Shown piece by piece: positions 59,046 to 64,000 of a DNA stretch of 64,000 bases (position 1 is the first letter of the stretch; each line of letters begins with the position of its first letter). Origin of the DNA: Cunninghamia lanceolata (Eukaryota; Streptophyta; Pinopsida; Cupressales; Cupressaceae); assembly GCA_027924645.1 (NCBI GenBank), contig BSBN01001752.1, positions 15,057,001-15,121,000 of the forward strand. The letters are read 5' to 3'. The notes beneath the pieces were generated by a model, which did no database searches, was not told the origin of the DNA, and worked only from the letters and a program-made list of their open reading frames with translations. A program made the translations under genes and the position numbers.

Positions 59046-61660
59046 GAACAAATTTTGTTAGGTCCAACTCTTTTCTATTTTATTTGCCCAATTAAGAGGT
59101 GACAAATGTAGCAATAGTTGAATAAGATATAAATTGAGGTTTATAATTGTTCTTTGCATTTTGAAAAAGGGGCATCTCCCTTCATATGATAAAATAGAAA
59201 TAATTTGTTTTTGGGGTATGCTTTTAACTTAAAAGAGAGAAGGTAAATTTTTGGATATAAAGATGCAATAAACCCTTAATGCATAATGCACTATAGGTGA
59301 AATAAAATAACTTTGAATTATATATTTACCAAATCAATCCCAAAAATAGGAATGGAAACAGAATTGGAAAATGATTAATAACTTATCAACCATCACCCTT
59401 GCATCAAATTCAAACTTAAGAATGAAGACACTCAGATGATCATATAAATACAAGAGGTGGGTTTTCAATATCCCATACAAAGAACTATGAATTTTAATAT
59501 TCAAGCTCTAGTTATTCAACGTAAGAAGAATAAATGAACAATAAAAAGATGATGACTCAATATCAATTATCTTTTGTATTGACGAGTCTAAAACAAGAGC
59601 ACAATACCCTCACTTAAGAAATTACTGTCGTCGTATCAAATATCTCCCTTTCCCTCCAAATTTTCTTAAACCCAGAAAGCATAATTAATGATCTAGTCAA
59701 TGAAAAACATTTTTCCACCAAAAAAGACCAGATATCTCTTTTACTCATTCATTTTATAGTAAAAGAGATGGGAACTAACATTTCCCATATAACTATCTTG
59801 TAACAAGTCAACTCTTATTACCCAAAATCAATCAACTTAATTGCCATTAAGTACAAGGTCATGATTAACATAATCATAATTAAGCAAAGTAATAATGAAT
59901 ACTATAAACAAAAATCAATATGAATATCTTTTAGATAATTTTAAAACTGAAATTTACAACAAATTCCAAAGATAATATACTAGTGAATCCTTTCACTATA
60001 CATTTAGAATGTTTTACTCATAGCATCAATGATAAACTTTTACATATAATGTTTGACTATCAAGTCATATAAAAGAATGTACTACATCTGGAGTTTTGAC
60101 ATTTGTCTTCATAAGTCTCAACTTATCATTTGCTTGGGAAGGACAGCATCACCTGAGTGCTTTTCCTCCAACCACAGACCGTCGGTCCCCTACACAACTT
60201 CCTTCCTGGAAGTGGCCCTACCCTTCACAAAGGGAATAGATATAAGGAACCATTAGAGTTTCTATCTAAGTATCTAGTGTTGTGTCCTTCATAATATTTT
60301 GTAGTCATATAACTATAGATCCACTCTAACTATGTATGACACTACTGGAAGCATTATGCCATCTAGAGCAAAGTGAACCGACTAATGCATGTAGAGATGG
60401 ATGCATTACATTGGCCAAAGATTTATATACATAAACGTTTCACAATGAACACAATCAAATTTTCACACACCTCGTCTCGACTTAGAAGTTGTCTCATCCT
60501 ATAGTGTTTATAATTTGACCCCTCTAGGTCATAGTAAAGATTGGTGCTATACACCCTTTGTCCACTTGTCTTGGATTTCTAACTCTTTTTCCAGGAGTGT
60601 GTTCTCAAAAATTATTTTATTGCTTAAGCGACCAGGAACCTGTGACCTCCACTTCACTCTATTCCTCTTCTTTCTTAAAAAGATTCATTTAAAAGTTCAT
60701 GGTTTCATGTCTTAAGACCTTTCCAGTCTAAGGCTCTATGATCATCTTATACCAAAGATTCATGACAAATTGACATTGAATATAACATCTTTCTATCATA
60801 TTCGACAATATTATTATTGAACTATATAAAATAGACTTAAAGTCTAAATGTTCAAGAAGGGTTGTTTCACCCTATATCTCTTTCCAAAACATTACATATT
60901 GTAATAAAAATATAGATTTTCAAATAGTATACAATTAGTTGACATATCAACTATTTAACCATTCATAGGTTTAATGACCATTCAGGCTTTACCTTCTTGT
61001 TGTTCAAAACTTATTATGCACTTCGTGCAATATAATAACAAGGTTACTATTTTCTATCTTTACTTTCACAGTCATATCAAGAAGTATCTCATAGAGATTA
61101 GCTTCCTCTAAAACCACATTTAATGTAGTCCACCATATGAGACTCAGACATTAATATCTCATCATTACATATTTTTAGACCTGAGATATATACACAAGAT
61201 TTATGGGTTGAACATAAGTAATAACCATTTCAATATCATGCCACAACACAATCATAAACAATTTGTAATAATATATGATTTTATATACATTGTGATGCAA
61301 GCTAACCATTATCATGATTACTTCTATTCTTCACTAGCAAATACAATTGTCTACTTACTATTTGAATGATCTACTCTAAGAGAACTAATGATCTTTTGAT
61401 AGCGATAACTTTTAGCAGGCAAGTCCCATTGACATGAAATTTAGATATGATGTGGATGATGATGTGTAGATGCTAAGTCCTACTCTATGAGCTCTGGTAT
61501 GAAGATCTGACAAAATGTGGTACAAAATGTTAAAACTGCAATTGACTGAACTGAACTAGAAATGAAAGAAAAGAAAGAATGCAAATATTTTTGGTTGATG
61601 CAAGATTGCTCTGCAACCTAGGATGCTCCTACACCAAACACCTAGGGTTGTTGAAAAAGT
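59046..61660. other. 2.6 kb AT-rich, no recognised gene
   Basis: Short ORFs at 60,053-60,256 and 60,515-60,715 (+) have no recognisable domain. Part may be the untranslated 3' region or LTR of the minus-strand Gypsy D, but no LTR ends were found. Confidence 0.45.
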
Positions 61661-61664
61661 GAGT

Positions 61665-64000
61665 CCCTCACTTTGCTGGGGCTAGAGGAAAACCAAGGTG
61701 GTCTACATTAGCTTGAGAAATCCATGTTGAATCTTCTTCTAGTCTGCCTTTCCTTATCAAATATTCTTTGTATTGCTTGTCTCTGGTACTACGTCCAACT
61801 CTGTTGTCCAAGATGTCTTCTATTTGCTCCAGTTGTTGTTGTGGTAACTGAATCTTCAAATCATCTCCAATGTTGTCCCTTGATTCTCATTCATGATATT
61901 GGTTTAAGTCTATAATGTTGAATATAGGTGGGTCATCCCACAATAATGGGTTACATTTTTTGGCCAAACTTGACATTGAAATCAACATTTTGAACTAAAT
62001 CTTCACTTTCTGACACATATAGCCACTAAACCGTTAGGAATTTGAAGATGCGAACTAGTGAATTGTGAGATTTTGTCTGTAGATTCTAAATATATATTTT
62101 TTAAAAAATTTGGAGTTAAAATGTAAAATTTTTTGGGTCTCCTTTGATAACTTGTTTTTAATAGTAAACAACATTTTTTAAAGTGATGTGTATTCTGTGG
62201 CACATAACTTTTTTCTACAAAGGATAAAATTTTGATTCTTTTGAATTTAGATTGGTAACACCGATATCTAGAGGATGCATTTGGTTTCATAAAGTTTTGT
62301 TGAATACTTTTTTAATTAAGTTTTGAGGTCAAACCAATTATAATTTAGACATAGGCCTATTCTATTCTACATAACTTTTTTTGTATGTATCAGAATTCAA
62401 TTTTTTTTGTTGGAATAAGGACATCAATACCTAAAGGATATGTATTTTTTAGAATTTTTTTCTCTATTTTCCTATTTTTCGTATGTGTGAAACAAAGACC
62501 TTGATGTTCATTGAAAAACCTACATTCACAAGAAATAAAAAAATAAATATAATAATCAAATTAAATATATTTAAAATTATACTTTTTGGGAAGCTTATAA
62601 TAAGGACTACATAATTACAAAACATAAAATATAAATGAATTAATTTGATCCCCCAAAAGGTAAATCAAAAATGGTTTTTTATCAACATTTTGATACGTGT
62701 AGATGAGACTCTATTATCTAGGTATGGTTTAAAACTAGTGGGGTTCTATCCAAGGGGGTTTGAAATCATTATAAACACTTCAAATGGAATCTTTCAAGGC
62801 TTAAATCATTATATTTTCTAAAAATATGTGATTTTAGCAAAAATCAGGATGTCCCAGAAAGTGTAACCCATTATTGTGGCAACACCTAGGTGATATACCC
62901 AATGTCTTCGATAGTTTCACTTCATATGCATTTCTTGAATCAAATTTCTACAATATCCTACATGGTCCAAACTTCTTCATCTCCAACTTGTTATATGTCC
63001 CTACTAGAAATCTCTCTTTTCTCAGATATACCATTACCTCATCTCCAACTCAAAATTCTTTGTCTCTTCTTCTCATCTGCTTGCTCCTTATACTTTCTAT
63101 TCATTTCCTCCAAATGCTTCTTGACCTGATTATGTATTGTCTCCATGTATCCTACAAATTCTTCTGCCTCTACACTTCTCTTATTCTCCATACTGATGTC
63201 ACTCAACTCTTTAACTCCTCTAGGGTTAGTTCCTATCACAATCTCAAAAGGTGTTTTCCCTATACTCCTATTCGTTGAATTATTGTATGCAAACTCTACT
63301 TGTGGTAGAATTAGATCCCAATTTCTTGCCTTATCTCCTACCAAACATCTCAACAAGTTTCCCAAACTCCTATTTACCACTTCTATTTGTCCATCTGTCT
63401 GTGAATAAAATGTTGAACTGAACTTTAGGTTTGTCTTCATCTTCTTCCAAAATGTCCTCCAAAAGTATCTAATGAATCTTATATCCCTATCCAAAACTAT
63501 GCTCTTAGGTAATCCATGCAATCTCACAATCTCCTTGAAAAATAGGTCAGCAACATGCACTACATCATTTGTCTTCTTACAAGGTATGAAATATGCCATC
63601 TTTGAAAATCTATCCACCACTATAAATATAGAATCATGTCCTCTCTATGTTCTTAGCAATCATAATATGAAATCCATGCTTATGTCTTCCGAAGGTCTCT
63701 CCAGTACTATCAAAGATTTGTACAAACTAGTATTCTAACTATTCCCTTTTGCAACTTGACATACTCTACAACTCTACACAAACTTCCTTACATCCTTATA
63801 TATATGAGGCCAAAAGTAATGTTCACTTACCAAAGCCAGTGTCTTGTTAATTCCAAAATGTCCTGCTAATCCACCACTATGCTTCTTCTTGATCAAATTG
63901 TCTCTCATTGAACTCCTAGGTATACACAATTGATTTCCCTTGAACAACATATCCTCCTGAAAGAAATAATCCAACCACTTACTTCTATCAATTACAACAG
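61665..64000 (-). pseudogene. Gypsy D: integrase to chromodomain-like tail, split by a DNA transposon
   Basis: The minus strand enters at the window edge with the integrase zinc finger (HSGGLAGHFGINKT...YFWPHIYKDVRKF-V-stop-SCRVCQVAKG). The core follows with DFILWLL (D), VLDRDIRF (D) and YSQTDGQIEVVNRSL (E). AYNNSTNRSIGKTPFEIV, a coiled linker, [20 protein letters not shown] (GPF region) and ...TLGISP at ~62,893 come next. Coding resumes at 61,930 with PIFNIIDLNQYHE and ends in EQIEDILDNRVGRSTRDKQYKEYL...EDSTW, a chromodomain-like fold that can guide integration to chromatin. Few stops compared with the other elements. RT and gag lie outside the window. Confidence 0.9.
61931..62886. mobile_element. 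956-bp non-autonomous DNA transposon
   Basis: The terminal inverted repeats are 25 bp with four mismatches: left GGTCATCCCACAATAATGGG+TTACA, right (reverse complement) GGTGTTGCCACAATAATGGG+TTACA. TAGGTG flanks both sides (61925-61930 and 62887-62892). Removing the element with one TAGGTG restores ...GISPIFNI in the Gypsy D frame, which fixes the borders and the 6-bp duplication. The inside is AT-rich with no transposase; the 95-codon ORF at 62003-62290 (-) has no recognisable domain. A 6-bp duplication does not fit hAT, Mutator, PIF/Harbinger, CACTA or Mariner. Confidence 0.9.

Noticed and set aside
59046..61660. Short plus-strand ORFs (60,053-60,256; 60,515-60,715)
   Set aside because: No domain or codon structure; not supported as genes.

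Overview
This is nuclear DNA from a plant, most likely a conifer or another gymnosperm. The grounds are a disease-resistance gene whose TIR begins with the FINHRGPDVK signature common in conifer TIR proteins, very sparse host genes, old nested LTR retrotransposons with LTRs over 4 kb, and coding remnants that keep their frame but are riddled with stops formed by single C-to-T changes. The species call is inference; no organelle, rRNA or tRNA gene was recognised.

Layout. 0-2.3 kb: the 3' end of a small LTR element with a coiled-coil/G-patch/zinc-knuckle gag-like protein, then a decayed copy of the 5' flank of the resistance gene found at 48.9 kb. 3.9-5.2 and 10.6-11.15 kb: two diverged tracts of a ~358-bp tandem repeat. 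6.5-8.8 kb: a hairpin, then a seven-exon pseudogene of unknown family. 9.5-10.45 kb: a minisatellite with palindromic ends. 12.45-14.81 kb (-): a two-exon transposase-like pseudogene. 14.84-37.8 kb: a head-to-head nest of two copies of one Gypsy family (A on -, B on +) with 4.1-4.8 kb LTRs; B's 3' LTR is split by a complete 7.58-kb Copia-like element (27,242-34,821, target duplication CTTCC) that carries gag plus a large non-pol ORF. 38.4-43.1 kb: a third Gypsy element (C). 43.1-45.8 kb: a second coiled-coil/G-patch/zinc-knuckle element.

48.7-56.0 kb is the host part: an NLR gene joining a TIR domain to an NB-ARC whose motifs are of the CNL (non-TIR) type, then LRRs. A 1,766-bp solo LTR with target duplication TCACT sits between NB-ARC and LRR; leaving it out together with one duplication puts the two halves exactly in frame. 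The LRR 3' half and its downstream flank are repeated in tandem at 54.5-56.0 kb. 56.0-64 kb (-): remnants of a LINE, a Copia pol and a Gypsy pol (D); the last is split by a 956-bp DNA transposon with 25-bp terminal inverted repeats and a 6-bp target duplication.

Apart from the TIR-NB-ARC exons, nothing here looks intact. The history reads as an NLR cluster duplicated in segments, invaded by successive retroelements, then silenced and eroded mainly by cytosine deamination and a few deletions.
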